Source: Microbotryum silenes-acaulis (Eukaryota; Basidiomycota; Microbotryomycetes; Microbotryales; Microbotryaceae). Taken from it: a stretch of DNA of 64,000 nt. The notes beneath the pieces were generated by a model that ran no database searches, was not told the origin of the DNA, and saw nothing but the letters and a program-made list of their open reading frames with translations. The translations under genes were made by a program, and so were the position numbers. The stretch spans positions 1,798,001 to 1,862,000 of the forward strand of contig QPFY01000003.1 in the NCBI GenBank assembly GCA_003665825.1, in the 5' to 3' direction. How positions within the stretch are numbered: the first letter of the stretch is position 1; every line of letters begins with the position of its first letter. This document shows positions 45,165 to 56,463 of the stretch, in pieces.

Positions 45165-46678
45165 ATGGCTGGCGGTGGCGCAGTTACTGGCGTCAAGGCC
45201 ACTGGCAACGTGACCAAGCGACAAGAATACTTCGCCTTTGGTCTCGTCACCTCCCTCTTCTTCCTGTAAGTTGATTCGGTTATATCCGACTACGCTCGAG
45301 CCTACCACGCGTCGCGTCACCGCCGTTCAGCCGCTGACCGCTTCCTTCTCCCATCTACAGCTGGGGTTTCTCATATGGTCTCCTCGATGTGTGAGTCTCG
45401 TAGCTACTGGAGCATACTTTATTGAGAGTCTGAAGCTGATCTCGGACCTCCTCTTCGTGCCGTCGCAGCCTGAACAAGCATTTCCAGACATTCTTCGGCA
45501 TCACCAAGCTCCAGTCGACCCTGATCCAGGTCGCCTACTTCGGTGCCTACGTCGTCTACTCTCCCGTGTGCGGCCAGTTCATCTCCAAGTTCGGTTACAA
45601 GAAGGGTATCTACATGGGTCTGTCGTTGTACTGCATCGGTGCGCTCGGCTTCTGGCCGTCGGCCAAGTTTGAAAAGTATGGTGGCTTCGTCGCTTCCGCC
45701 TTCGTCATCGCCTGCGGTCTCGCCACCCTCGAGGTCTGCGCCAACTCGTACGTCACCGTCCTCGGTTCGCCCGAACAGGCCGCGTTCCGCCTCAACTTCT
45801 CGCAATCGTTCAATGGTCTCGCATCGTTCGTCGGCCCCTTGATCGCGTCCAAGTACTTCTTCGGTGACGATGCGACACAACACTCGCTCGGGAACGTCCA
45901 ATGGGTCTACCTCGCGGTTGCGTGCCTCGGCGCTTCGGTTATGGTCCTCTTCTTCTTCGCTACGTTGCCCGAAATCTCCGAGGACGACATGAACGCGCAG
46001 CAGGCCGCCGCCGGTTACGTCGATGACCGCCCCCTCTACAAACGCCGCCACACTGTGCTTGGCTTCGTCGTTCAGTGGATGTACGTCGGTGCCCAGGTCA
46101 CGCTCGCCACCTTTGTACTGAACTACCTCACCGACAAGCATGACTTCACGACCGCGCGCGCGTCGCAGCTCTTCTCGTTCATGCAAATCACCTTCATGGT
46201 CGGTCGCTTCGCCTCGACCCCGCTCTTGCGCTTCTTCAACCCGGCCACGATCCTGGCCGTCTACGGTGCGATGTGCTCCATCTTCACGCTCGTCGCCGCG
46301 CTCAAGGGTGGCAAGGTTGGCCTTGCGTCGCTCTTCATCGTCTTCTTCTTCGAGTCGGTCTGCTACCCTACGACCTTCACGCTCGCGACGAGCAACCTTG
46401 GCAAGTGGACCAAGCGAGGTGGTTCGCTCGTCGTCATGGGTGTCGGAGGAGGTGCCATGTTCCCCCCTATCCAGGGTGCGATGGCCGACAAGACGGGCAC
46501 TCAGCTCTCCTACGTCATTCCCTTCATCGGCTTCCTGTTCGTCTTCGCCTACGGTCTCGGCATGAGGTGGTACACGGCCAAGTTCGAGCAACAGCAGCTC
46601 AACGCCGAAGCCGGTGCCCCCACTCTGACCCGCACCGAGTCGGACAAGGCGTCCGCCGAGGAGGTTGAAAAGTTCTAG
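45165..46678 (+). CDS. FucP-type sugar:H+ symporter, tandem copy 1
   Basis: Major facilitator of the fucose/glucose-galactose permease (FHS) family, plasma membrane. Exons: 45165-45265, 45361-45390, 45469-46678; 446 aa. The very short second exon (30 nt) encodes most of WGFSYGLLDV, the family's conserved helix 1 motif; LNKHFQ follows. About twelve hydrophobic segments, with GYKKGIYMGLSLY (MFS motif region), CANSYVTVLG and RLNFSQSFNGLASFVGP, are as in L-fucose permease. Substrate is probably a hexose or deoxyhexose, not determinable here. Copy 1 differs from copies 2 and 3 in promoter, 5' UTR and most of intron 1, and by a few exon-1 bases, but from 45338 on it is part of the perfect 2956-bp repeat. 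Confidence 0.93.
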
Positions 46679-48121
46679 ACCCCCTCTTCGCATCTCGTCT
46701 TCGTGTGCGGTCAATCATTCCGGTGTCCGGTGTTGTGTGCAAAGAAGGGTCCTTCTTTCTCTGTGTAATTTCGTTCGCATTTATATTCTCTTTGGCTCGT
46801 TTTCCCTCTAGTAGCATTTCACTCCTTGAAACAGCCGTCGATGTCATAACACAGTCTTTATTCCTAACTTCCCGTATTGTGAAGCTTCTCTGCACAGCCT
46901 TTGGCCGCATGGATTCGGACGTAGTAGTGCGGCGTCCGACTCGCATCGAGTAAACAAATTCGGCGCAGCCTCCTGGACTCAGAAACTGTTCGTCAGGCCA
47001 TTCTTAGGGGTCTTACAAGAGCACGGAGTCTATATTGTTGCTGCAACTGCAGGGACCGCTCCGCTAGTCTATCTGCCATTCTTTTCCATGCCAGAGCAAA
47101 ATCTTGATCACCCGGGCTACAGCGCCGAGGCCAAGCGCAATTATGGGCGGCACGGAAATACACCCCCACGTACCTCCCTCACGTGACCCGGGCGGCCGGG
47201 CCACTCGCACGATTCCGAGCCAACAGCGATGCATGGTGATGCGTTGTACCGGGACCTACCGTATCGAGGCCCGAAGGTCGTTAGGTAGTCTGGTACCTAC
47301 CTCTGGTCCAGAACACCCTCGGCAAACACCGGTATGGGAGACAACATCTGCAGGGGTCCCGCTCTAATCGTTGAATCGCGGATCGTGATTGGCCATCTCG
47401 GAGGATCTGAAACCTGCGGTCGATTTCGCCTGGCCACTGCAGCACCGCGGGCGACGCTCAACTCACTCGATCGTGTTGGGGCCGCGGGGGGTTACGGGAT
47501 CGGACTTTCCTTGATCGCGATCAGCAATTTGCCAACGCGTCTCGAAACTGGTTTGCGAATGTAGCGCCAGCGCGCGACTGCGACTAGTGCCAATTCCGCC
47601 TTGTCGATCAGCGCGGTCGGGCGTAAGCGCGGTTGAGATTTGGGCCGTCGGCTGTTGGGCGCGATCGATTTGGACTTGGCCGCTTCGGAGTCCTACAAGC
47701 GACAAGCGATTGGCGGGTCTAGAGCCTCGATCGTCCAAGCGCCCCCGCGAGGTGATTGGCTGACCCCGCCTCCACGGCGCGGCTTCCCTTAGGTTCACGT
47801 ATTGATTTTTCCGCTTGCCCCAGTCTCGCCCGCCCTCGCCCCAGTCGCCCACATCATGCGAAAGCGATCTACGACCTGGAGTGACCGCCCCCACCACCCC
47901 GGAGTATTGCCACAAAAGGGAGAGAGGGGAAAAAACACCACATTTTCTTCGATTCACCACATTTTCTCTCTCTCTTCTCCATCACGTCCTCCTCTCCAAC
48001 TTCCCACCTACAACCCCGAGCTCGTCTCACCCATCGCGTGACAGGTCAGAAGCAACTTCGACCTCTTCCCGTCCTCCCCTTCACCCGCAACCCTTCAATC
48101 CCCTTTCCCCAACTCTCAACA
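46679..48121. other. Intergenic spacer 1 (identical to spacer 2, 49635-51077)
   Basis: 1443 bp containing the 3' flank of copy 1 and the promoter of copy 2. The conserved GATTGG/CCCCGCC block is at 47754-47778 and a CT-rich leader precedes the ATG. Open frames in it (up to 165 codons, minus strand) have no recognisable product. Confidence 0.6.
47754..47778 (+). promoter_or_regulatory. Conserved promoter block of transporter copy 2
   Basis: GATTGGCTGACCCCGCCTCC, followed by ACG: inverted CCAAT box plus GCGGGG-type site, about 370 bp before the ATG. Shared with the otherwise unrelated copy-1 promoter. Confidence 0.45.
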
Positions 48122-49634
48122 ATGGCTGGCGGTGGCGCAGTTACCGGCGTCAAGGCCACTGGCAACGTGACCAAGCGACAAGAGTACTTCGCCTTTGGTC
48201 TCGTCACCTCCCTCTTCTTCCTGTGAGCTCGCGCCGACTTTGGGCCTCGCCTCGGCACCTGTCGATCAGTTCCTAACCCGGCGCCGCGCTTGTCCGCTTC
48301 CTTCTCCCATCTACAGCTGGGGTTTCTCATATGGTCTCCTCGATGTGTGAGTCTCGTAGCTACTGGAGCATACTTTATTGAGAGTCTGAAGCTGATCTCG
48401 GACCTCCTCTTCGTGCCGTCGCAGCCTGAACAAGCATTTCCAGACATTCTTCGGCATCACCAAGCTCCAGTCGACCCTGATCCAGGTCGCCTACTTCGGT
48501 GCCTACGTCGTCTACTCTCCCGTGTGCGGCCAGTTCATCTCCAAGTTCGGTTACAAGAAGGGTATCTACATGGGTCTGTCGTTGTACTGCATCGGTGCGC
48601 TCGGCTTCTGGCCGTCGGCCAAGTTTGAAAAGTATGGTGGCTTCGTCGCTTCCGCCTTCGTCATCGCCTGCGGTCTCGCCACCCTCGAGGTCTGCGCCAA
48701 CTCGTACGTCACCGTCCTCGGTTCGCCCGAACAGGCCGCGTTCCGCCTCAACTTCTCGCAATCGTTCAATGGTCTCGCATCGTTCGTCGGCCCCTTGATC
48801 GCGTCCAAGTACTTCTTCGGTGACGATGCGACACAACACTCGCTCGGGAACGTCCAATGGGTCTACCTCGCGGTTGCGTGCCTCGGCGCTTCGGTTATGG
48901 TCCTCTTCTTCTTCGCTACGTTGCCCGAAATCTCCGAGGACGACATGAACGCGCAGCAGGCCGCCGCCGGTTACGTCGATGACCGCCCCCTCTACAAACG
49001 CCGCCACACTGTGCTTGGCTTCGTCGTTCAGTGGATGTACGTCGGTGCCCAGGTCACGCTCGCCACCTTTGTACTGAACTACCTCACCGACAAGCATGAC
49101 TTCACGACCGCGCGCGCGTCGCAGCTCTTCTCGTTCATGCAAATCACCTTCATGGTCGGTCGCTTCGCCTCGACCCCGCTCTTGCGCTTCTTCAACCCGG
49201 CCACGATCCTGGCCGTCTACGGTGCGATGTGCTCCATCTTCACGCTCGTCGCCGCGCTCAAGGGTGGCAAGGTTGGCCTTGCGTCGCTCTTCATCGTCTT
49301 CTTCTTCGAGTCGGTCTGCTACCCTACGACCTTCACGCTCGCGACGAGCAACCTTGGCAAGTGGACCAAGCGAGGTGGTTCGCTCGTCGTCATGGGTGTC
49401 GGAGGAGGTGCCATGTTCCCCCCTATCCAGGGTGCGATGGCCGACAAGACGGGCACTCAGCTCTCCTACGTCATTCCCTTCATCGGCTTCCTGTTCGTCT
49501 TCGCCTACGGTCTCGGCATGAGGTGGTACACGGCCAAGTTCGAGCAACAGCAGCTCAACGCCGAAGCCGGTGCCCCCACTCTGACCCGCACCGAGTCGGA
49601 CAAGGCGTCCGCCGAGGAGGTTGAAAAGTTCTAG
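48122..49634 (+). CDS. FucP-type sugar:H+ symporter, tandem copy 2 (recombinant)
   Basis: Exons 48122-48222, 48317-48346, 48425-49634; 446 aa, protein identical to copy 1 as far as I can see. Its promoter, exon 1 and intron 1 equal those of copy 3, while its last exon and 3' flank equal those of copy 1. It is therefore the product expected from crossing-over between copy 1 and copy 3. Donor of intron 1 is GTGAGC here (GTAAGT in copy 1); the acceptor region is common. Confidence 0.93.
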
Positions 49635-51077
49635 ACCCCCTCTTCGCATCTCGTCTTCGTGTGCGGTCAATCATTCCGGTGTCCGGTGTTGTGTGCAAAG
49701 AAGGGTCCTTCTTTCTCTGTGTAATTTCGTTCGCATTTATATTCTCTTTGGCTCGTTTTCCCTCTAGTAGCATTTCACTCCTTGAAACAGCCGTCGATGT
49801 CATAACACAGTCTTTATTCCTAACTTCCCGTATTGTGAAGCTTCTCTGCACAGCCTTTGGCCGCATGGATTCGGACGTAGTAGTGCGGCGTCCGACTCGC
49901 ATCGAGTAAACAAATTCGGCGCAGCCTCCTGGACTCAGAAACTGTTCGTCAGGCCATTCTTAGGGGTCTTACAAGAGCACGGAGTCTATATTGTTGCTGC
50001 AACTGCAGGGACCGCTCCGCTAGTCTATCTGCCATTCTTTTCCATGCCAGAGCAAAATCTTGATCACCCGGGCTACAGCGCCGAGGCCAAGCGCAATTAT
50101 GGGCGGCACGGAAATACACCCCCACGTACCTCCCTCACGTGACCCGGGCGGCCGGGCCACTCGCACGATTCCGAGCCAACAGCGATGCATGGTGATGCGT
50201 TGTACCGGGACCTACCGTATCGAGGCCCGAAGGTCGTTAGGTAGTCTGGTACCTACCTCTGGTCCAGAACACCCTCGGCAAACACCGGTATGGGAGACAA
50301 CATCTGCAGGGGTCCCGCTCTAATCGTTGAATCGCGGATCGTGATTGGCCATCTCGGAGGATCTGAAACCTGCGGTCGATTTCGCCTGGCCACTGCAGCA
50401 CCGCGGGCGACGCTCAACTCACTCGATCGTGTTGGGGCCGCGGGGGGTTACGGGATCGGACTTTCCTTGATCGCGATCAGCAATTTGCCAACGCGTCTCG
50501 AAACTGGTTTGCGAATGTAGCGCCAGCGCGCGACTGCGACTAGTGCCAATTCCGCCTTGTCGATCAGCGCGGTCGGGCGTAAGCGCGGTTGAGATTTGGG
50601 CCGTCGGCTGTTGGGCGCGATCGATTTGGACTTGGCCGCTTCGGAGTCCTACAAGCGACAAGCGATTGGCGGGTCTAGAGCCTCGATCGTCCAAGCGCCC
50701 CCGCGAGGTGATTGGCTGACCCCGCCTCCACGGCGCGGCTTCCCTTAGGTTCACGTATTGATTTTTCCGCTTGCCCCAGTCTCGCCCGCCCTCGCCCCAG
50801 TCGCCCACATCATGCGAAAGCGATCTACGACCTGGAGTGACCGCCCCCACCACCCCGGAGTATTGCCACAAAAGGGAGAGAGGGGAAAAAACACCACATT
50901 TTCTTCGATTCACCACATTTTCTCTCTCTCTTCTCCATCACGTCCTCCTCTCCAACTTCCCACCTACAACCCCGAGCTCGTCTCACCCATCGCGTGACAG
51001 GTCAGAAGCAACTTCGACCTCTTCCCGTCCTCCCCTTCACCCGCAACCCTTCAATCCCCTTTCCCCAACTCTCAACA
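49635..51077. other. Intergenic spacer 2 (copy of 46679-48121)
   Basis: Identical to spacer 1 by direct comparison at a constant offset of 2956 bp; carries the promoter of copy 3. Confidence 0.6.
50710..50734 (+). promoter_or_regulatory. Conserved promoter block of transporter copy 3
   Basis: Same GATTGG...CCCCGCCTCC element as in copy 2, offset by 2956 bp. Confidence 0.45.
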
Positions 51078-52596
51078 ATGGCTGGCGGTGGCGCAGTTAC
51101 CGGCGTCAAGGCCACTGGCAACGTGACCAAGCGACAAGAGTACTTCGCCTTTGGTCTCGTCACCTCCCTCTTCTTCCTGTGAGCTCGCGCCGACTTTGGG
51201 CCTCGCCTCGGCACCTGTCGATCAGTTCCTAACCCGGCGCCGCGCTTGTCCGCTTCCTTCTCCCATCTACAGCTGGGGTTTCTCATATGGTCTCCTCGAT
51301 GTGTGAGTCTCGTAGCTACTGGAGCATACTTTATTGAGAGTCTGAAGCTGATCTCGGACCTCCTCTTCGTGCCGTCGCAGCCTGAACAAGCATTTCCAGA
51401 CATTCTTCGGCATCACCAAGCTCCAGTCGACCCTGATCCAGGTCGCCTACTTCGGTGCCTACGTCGTCTACTCTCCCGTGTGCGGCCAGTTCATCTCCAA
51501 GTTCGGTTACAAGAAGGGTATCTACATGGGTCTGTCGTTGTACTGCATCGGTGCGCTCGGCTTCTGGCCGTCGGCCAAGTTTGAAAAGTATGGTGGCTTC
51601 GTCGCTTCCGCCTTCGTCATCGCCTGCGGTCTCGCCACCCTCGAGGTCTGCGCCAACTCGTACGTCACCGTCCTCGGTTCGCCCGAACAGGCCGCGTTCC
51701 GCCTCAACTTCTCGCAATCGTTCAATGGTCTCGCATCGTTCGTCGGCCCCTTGATCGCGTCCAAGTACTTCTTCGGTGACGATGCGACACAACACTCGCT
51801 CGGGAACGTCCAATGGGTCTACCTCGCGGTTGCGTGCCTCGGCGCTTCGGTTATGGTCCTCTTCTTCTTCGCTACGTTGCCCGAAATCTCCGAGGACGAC
51901 ATGAACGCGCAGCAGGCCGCCGCCGGTTACGTCGATGACCGCCCCCTCTACAAACGCCGCCACACTGTGCTTGGCTTCGTCGTTCAGTGGATGTACGTCG
52001 GTGCCCAGGTCACGCTCGCCACCTTTGTACTGAACTACCTCACCGACAAGCATGACTTCACGACCGCGCGCGCGTCGCAGCTCTTCTCGTTCATGCAAAT
52101 CACCTTCATGGTCGGTCGCTTCGCCTCGACCCCGCTCTTGCGCTTCTTCAACCCGGCCACGATCCTGGCCGTCTACGGTGCGATGTGCTCCATCTTCACG
52201 CTCGTCGCCGCGCTCAAGGGTGGCAAGGTTGGCCTTGCGTCGCTCTTCATCGTCTTCTTCTTCGAGTCGGTCTGCTACCCTACGACCTTCACGCTCGCGA
52301 CGAGCAACCTTGGCAAGTGGACCAAGCGAGGTGGTTCGCTCGTCGTCATGGGTGTCGGAGGAGGTGCCATGTTCCCCCCTATCCAGGGTGCGATGGCCGA
52401 CAAGACGGGCACTCAGCTCTCCTACGTCATTCCCTTCATCGGCTTCCTGTTCGTCTTCGCCTACGGTCTCGGCATGAGGTGGTACACGGCCAAGTTCGAG
52501 CAACAGCAGCTCAACGCCGAGGCCGAGGCCGGTGTTCCCACCTTGAACCGCACCGAGTCGGAAAAGGCTTCGGTCGACGAGGTTGAGAAATTTTAG
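51078..52596 (+). CDS. FucP-type sugar:H+ symporter, tandem copy 3
   Basis: Exons 51078-51178, 51273-51302, 51381-52596; 448 aa. Identical to copies 1 and 2 up to residue about 423, then different: the tail reads EAEAGVPTLNRTESEKASVDEVEKF instead of EAGAPTLTRTESDKASAEEVEKF, with many synonymous changes too. This tail shows how far the paralogues had diverged before the bodies were homogenised. The cytosolic C-terminus keeps acidic and Ser/Thr residues. The 3' flank is unrelated to that of copies 1 and 2. Confidence 0.93.
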
Positions 52597-53160
52597 ATGG
52601 TTGTAGTTCTTCACGGGTTCAAAGGGATTTTCTAGGGGTTCATACATGCGCTTTATCAGTTTTGGGCTCTTCTCGCATCGCAGTACACTCTTAATGTTTT
52701 TCATAGACGCAATACAATGCGCGGGCTGCACATACATATAACACAGCGGTTGCCACCACACAAGAGAGCAACCTTCATGCAACAGGGTAGCTGAAGCGAT
52801 ATCTGATTGCCTACCATGGTAAGTCTTGTTGCTGCGATGATGCTCACAGTCCGGTAATTTGACGTTTATGCAAGAAAACATGCTAGGTCGAATGAGTCTA
52901 TCTTGAGAAATTAGACGTGTTATGACAGTCTCTGGCCTATATGGAATGCACTGGGGCCCCACCCTCGTAAAAGTCGCGAGGAGATAGCCCGAATCTGACT
53001 TGCCAGGCTTTGCCTCGGTTTGCCGAGGTGGGGCGGCCCCCACCTCGTGCCGTGGTGCTTGCGCTTCCGTCTGTCGGCTGTGGGTTCGCACGGCGGCGCG
53101 TCGTTGATCACCCTCATACACTCCGCAGCCGCCCGAGTTCAAGCGCTAGGTTCCATAGAC
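52597..53160. other. Intergenic: 3' flank of copy 3 and serine dehydratase promoter
   Basis: Contains a near-perfect inverted repeat GAGGTGGGGC/GGCCCCCACCTC at 53025-53046 about 115 bp before the serine dehydratase ATG. No gene recognised. Confidence 0.55.
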
Positions 53161-56100
53161 ATGTCGTTCTCAACGATGCGAGTGATACGGACTCTGCCTC
53201 GCGTTCGACGCTCTACAGCGTCACCAGCGACATATGTTCTCAGTCGAATCGCGCGCTGCCCCACGACGACCAAGACCGCTGTTCGACCCTTCCACACGAC
53301 ACTAGCCGCTCGCAAGTCCCCGTCGACAGAACTTGTCGAGCCGGAAAGGAAGGATGTCTCGTCCAATGAGAATCCGACCCCACAGGATAAGCCGAGAGCG
53401 GAACATGCCGTCATCAGCGCGTTTGGTACGTAGACGATTCGATGCTCACGCCGTCAGCAGCGCTCTGGGGTCGAGCTGATAAGGATTTACGCCTAGTGAT
53501 ACCCCGGATGTTTGCATGCCCGCGTTTCCGACGTGGTCTCTGACGACGTCTGTTATGATGCCCACACAGACTTGTTCTCCATCGGTGTCGGACCGAGCTC
53601 CTCCCACACAGGTGGGTGCATAAGTTGATCCTCTTTCGCTCGATAGGAGCTGACCTGCCCCCCACTAAACCATATGACCGCTCGCCCCTAACTGCACTGT
53701 TGCTCTATCGGGTTTCAGTTGGACCTATGCGAGCAGGAAAGATCTTCGTCGAGGACCTCAAAGAGCTCGGGATCCTGAAGGATGTGCACAAGCTCAAGAT
53801 CGGGCTGTATGGGTCACTGGCCGCGACGGGCAAAGGTCACATGACACCGCAGGCCGTTGTCCTCGGTCTCGAAGGCGAGGATCCGGAAACGATCGAGTAC
53901 GTGCTTCGGGGTCGGAGAGCCTGTAACCAGCTCTGACTATTCTGATGCTCATCATTCGCACCTCCTGATGGACAGGCCTTCGACGATCCAATCGCGGTAC
54001 GCCTCGATTTTACAGACACATCACTTGACCCTAGCCGGCGAGCACTCCATCGTCTACGATCAGGACAAGGATATGCTATGGCGGAATGAGCCATTGCCGA
54101 CCCATCCCAACGGAATGAGGTACACTTTGACTGTCTCGCTTGGAACGAAGACTCGGCTGACGCACCGAAAAATCTTTACGCCGCAGGTTCTCGGTCTATG
54201 CCAAGACAGGCGACTTGCTGGCCGTGAACGAGTATTTTTCAGTTGGCGGTGGTTTCGTTGTTAACGATCAGACCAAAAGTGGGTCCAATAGTATATGCAC
54301 GCGTGGTAGGGATTAAGCTGACAGCTGACTGCTTTCCCTTGCAGTCGACGAGAACCTGTACTATCGGGCTGTGAAGAAAAAGTCGGCCTCGTCGGCGCGG
54401 AGGGAGCAGACCCACGGTCTGGAGACAAACAGCAAGACCCAGGCATTACCCGCCCCTGGACAAGAGTCAAGTGCCGAAGAGGATGGATCGAGACCGACGG
54501 GACCGAAGCAGCCACCGTTCCTGTTCAGGAACGGGGCAGAGCTCTTGGCGATGACGAAGAGACACAACGTCCGTTTTCTCTCTTTCTCTGAGATCGCAAG
54601 TTTCCTCGATGAGGTGTTAATCTATGGTCGTTTCAATACAGTTGACCATCGCTCAACTGGTGTGGGAGAACGAACGGAGCGCGATGACGAGCGAGGAGAT
54701 ATCCGAAGGGCTAATGAAGGTGCGGCCGAGTAATCGCGCAAAGTGCCACCCATGAACTCACACGACTTTTCTTCCCCGCGCTCAGCTATGGCGCACAATG
54801 GACGCTTCGATCGCTCAGGGCGTGTCCTCGACAGAACTCAAGCTGCCGGGAGGACTCGGTGTTCGACGGAGAGCTCCTGGTAGCTAAACATTTTTTCTCC
54901 TCAAACATCTGAGTGAGCCCATCACTGACGGCCTTCCATCGATAACAGGGCTCTACAGACGTCTTTTTAAAGGCTTCTACCCTTCGCTATCCCCATCCGA
55001 GCCTTCCCAATCCGCCCTACCACCAGCAGCTCCTTCCTCGACTCTTACCATGGCCTCAGGGTTCAACTCGGAACCGCAGCCTGAAGCCATCACTCGACTA
55101 CCGTCCGGCTCGATCCGGAGGACACCGTTGGTCATCGGCTCGTTCGAACATGAATTGGCACCCATCCCGTTCAAGAAGGCTGTGTTCCCCGGGATCGATT
55201 TCTTGAGCTGTTACGCCATTGCTGGTGAGGACCCTGATGTCATGGAAGGTCAAGGAAAAGATGCAAAGTGCTGACGTTTTGCCCTTCGTGGTCCGAATAG
55301 TCAATGAGACCAACGCAAGTGGTGGTAGGGTGGTTACCAGTCCGACATTGGTAAGCCATTTGGGCCTTTCTGTGAACTGCTCTCCAGATACCACGATCCT
55401 GATGTCCAAGTTTTGGTCACGGTGCCGTCAGGGTGCCGCTGGAGTGATCCCAGCCGTTGGCAAATACATTGTCGAATTCATCTCGGACGATCCTGAAGGA
55501 GATATCAAGACTTTCCTGCTGACGGCCGCGGCAGTGGGGATGCTGTACAAGCGAGGAGCAACCATTTCAGCCGCAGAAGGAGGATGTGTGAGTCTGACAC
55601 CCCGGCATCACGGCAGTGAGTGTCTTCGCTAATGGTGATTATCGCATACTGTGCAACCCACGTGACCAGATGGCCGAAGTTGGCGTTGCGAGTTCAATGG
55701 CGGCCGCTGGGTTTACAGCTTGCATGGGAGGTCAGTGATCAGCGCGTGTCGAGGAATCCTCGAAGCCCCTCTCAGGACCTGATGATTCTCAATCAAACTG
55801 GACCGCCTTCAGGCTCACCTCAACAAATCCTCCAAGCCGCCGAGATCGGGATCGAACACTCCTTGGGTCTCACCTGTGACCCTCACGAAGGGTTGGTCCA
55901 GGTGCCGTGCATCGAACGCAACTCGATAGGTGCTGTCAAAGCCGTCGCGGCTGCGCAATTGGCGTTGGCTTCGGACGGGAGACATTCGGTCTCGTTGGAT
56001 GAAGCGATTGAAGCGATGGTGAGTGCTTTCTTCCTTGTGCCGCTAAATACATTGAAACTAATCACGATCGTGTATGCTCTTTCATTTAGCGAGTAACAGC

Positions 56101-56319
56101 AAGAGATATGGTAAATAACTTCCTGCTGGCCGGAGTCTTGACGTCGTGAGCTGATAATTTACTTGCCTCATGCAGCACACACACTACAAGGAGACATCGA
56201 TGTCGGGACTGGCCGTAGGTCCCGCTGTTCTAGCCCAGTGTGAAGACAACCATCTGATCGAGGTCTTCTCTCACGCGCAGACCTCTGTTCGGATTCCTCT
56301 TTCCTCGCCGGCTTGCTAA
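53161..56319 (+). CDS. L-serine dehydratase, bacterial-type iron-sulfur enzyme, mitochondrial
   Basis: Deaminates L-serine to pyruvate with a [4Fe-4S] cluster instead of PLP. Fifteen exons (53161-53425, 53570-53611, 53719-53896, 53976-54119, 54187-54278, 54345-54568, 54642-54719, 54786-54879, 54949-55224, 55301-55350, 55432-55587, 55670-55730, 55813-56018, 56090-56110, 56176-56319) give 676 aa. Residues 1-50 are Arg/Ser/Thr-rich without acids ([18 protein letters not shown]), a mitochondrial presequence. Beta part: [20 protein letters not shown] and [11 protein letters not shown]; alpha part: [58 protein letters not shown]. Cysteines 533, 575 and 586 have spacing 42 and 11, as the cluster ligands of the Legionella enzyme. 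The usual GCQ is GCM here. Linkers in exons 6 and 9 make it longer than bacterial forms. Convergent with UGGT, 144 bp apart. Confidence 0.93.
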
Positions 56320-56463
56320 CGTTTGCACTATGAACGGTGACCTCTACCGATGGAACTGTAGAACGATGATCCTGTGCCTTGTCTATGATTGCAATAACAA
56401 CCTTGTTTCTGATTGCGATACCAATGCTCCTTCTAAGTGGCACCTCCATCGAGTTCAGTCCGA

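Larger units (their letters stand above)
45338..52520 (+). repeat. 2956-bp tandem repeat, 2.43 copies
   Basis: Units 45338-48293, 48294-51249 and a partial 51250-52520. By eye, units 1 and 2 are identical throughout, including 1.44 kb of intergenic DNA, and the partial unit agrees with both until 52520. The left edge lies inside intron 1 of copy 1, the right edge inside the last exon of copy 3, about 75 bp before its stop. Unit boundaries within genes mean that unequal crossing-over between two tandem paralogues, not transposition, made the third gene. Confidence 0.93.

Noticed and set aside
45419..46714. 431-codon minus-strand ORF opposite each FucP-type transporter (again at 48375-49670 and, 603 codons, at 51331-53142)
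   Set aside because: It is the antisense of a strongly codon-biased gene; the composition (Gly/Arg/Glu/Asp, no fold) and the obvious transporter on the other strand show it to be a shadow. It repeats only because the array repeats.
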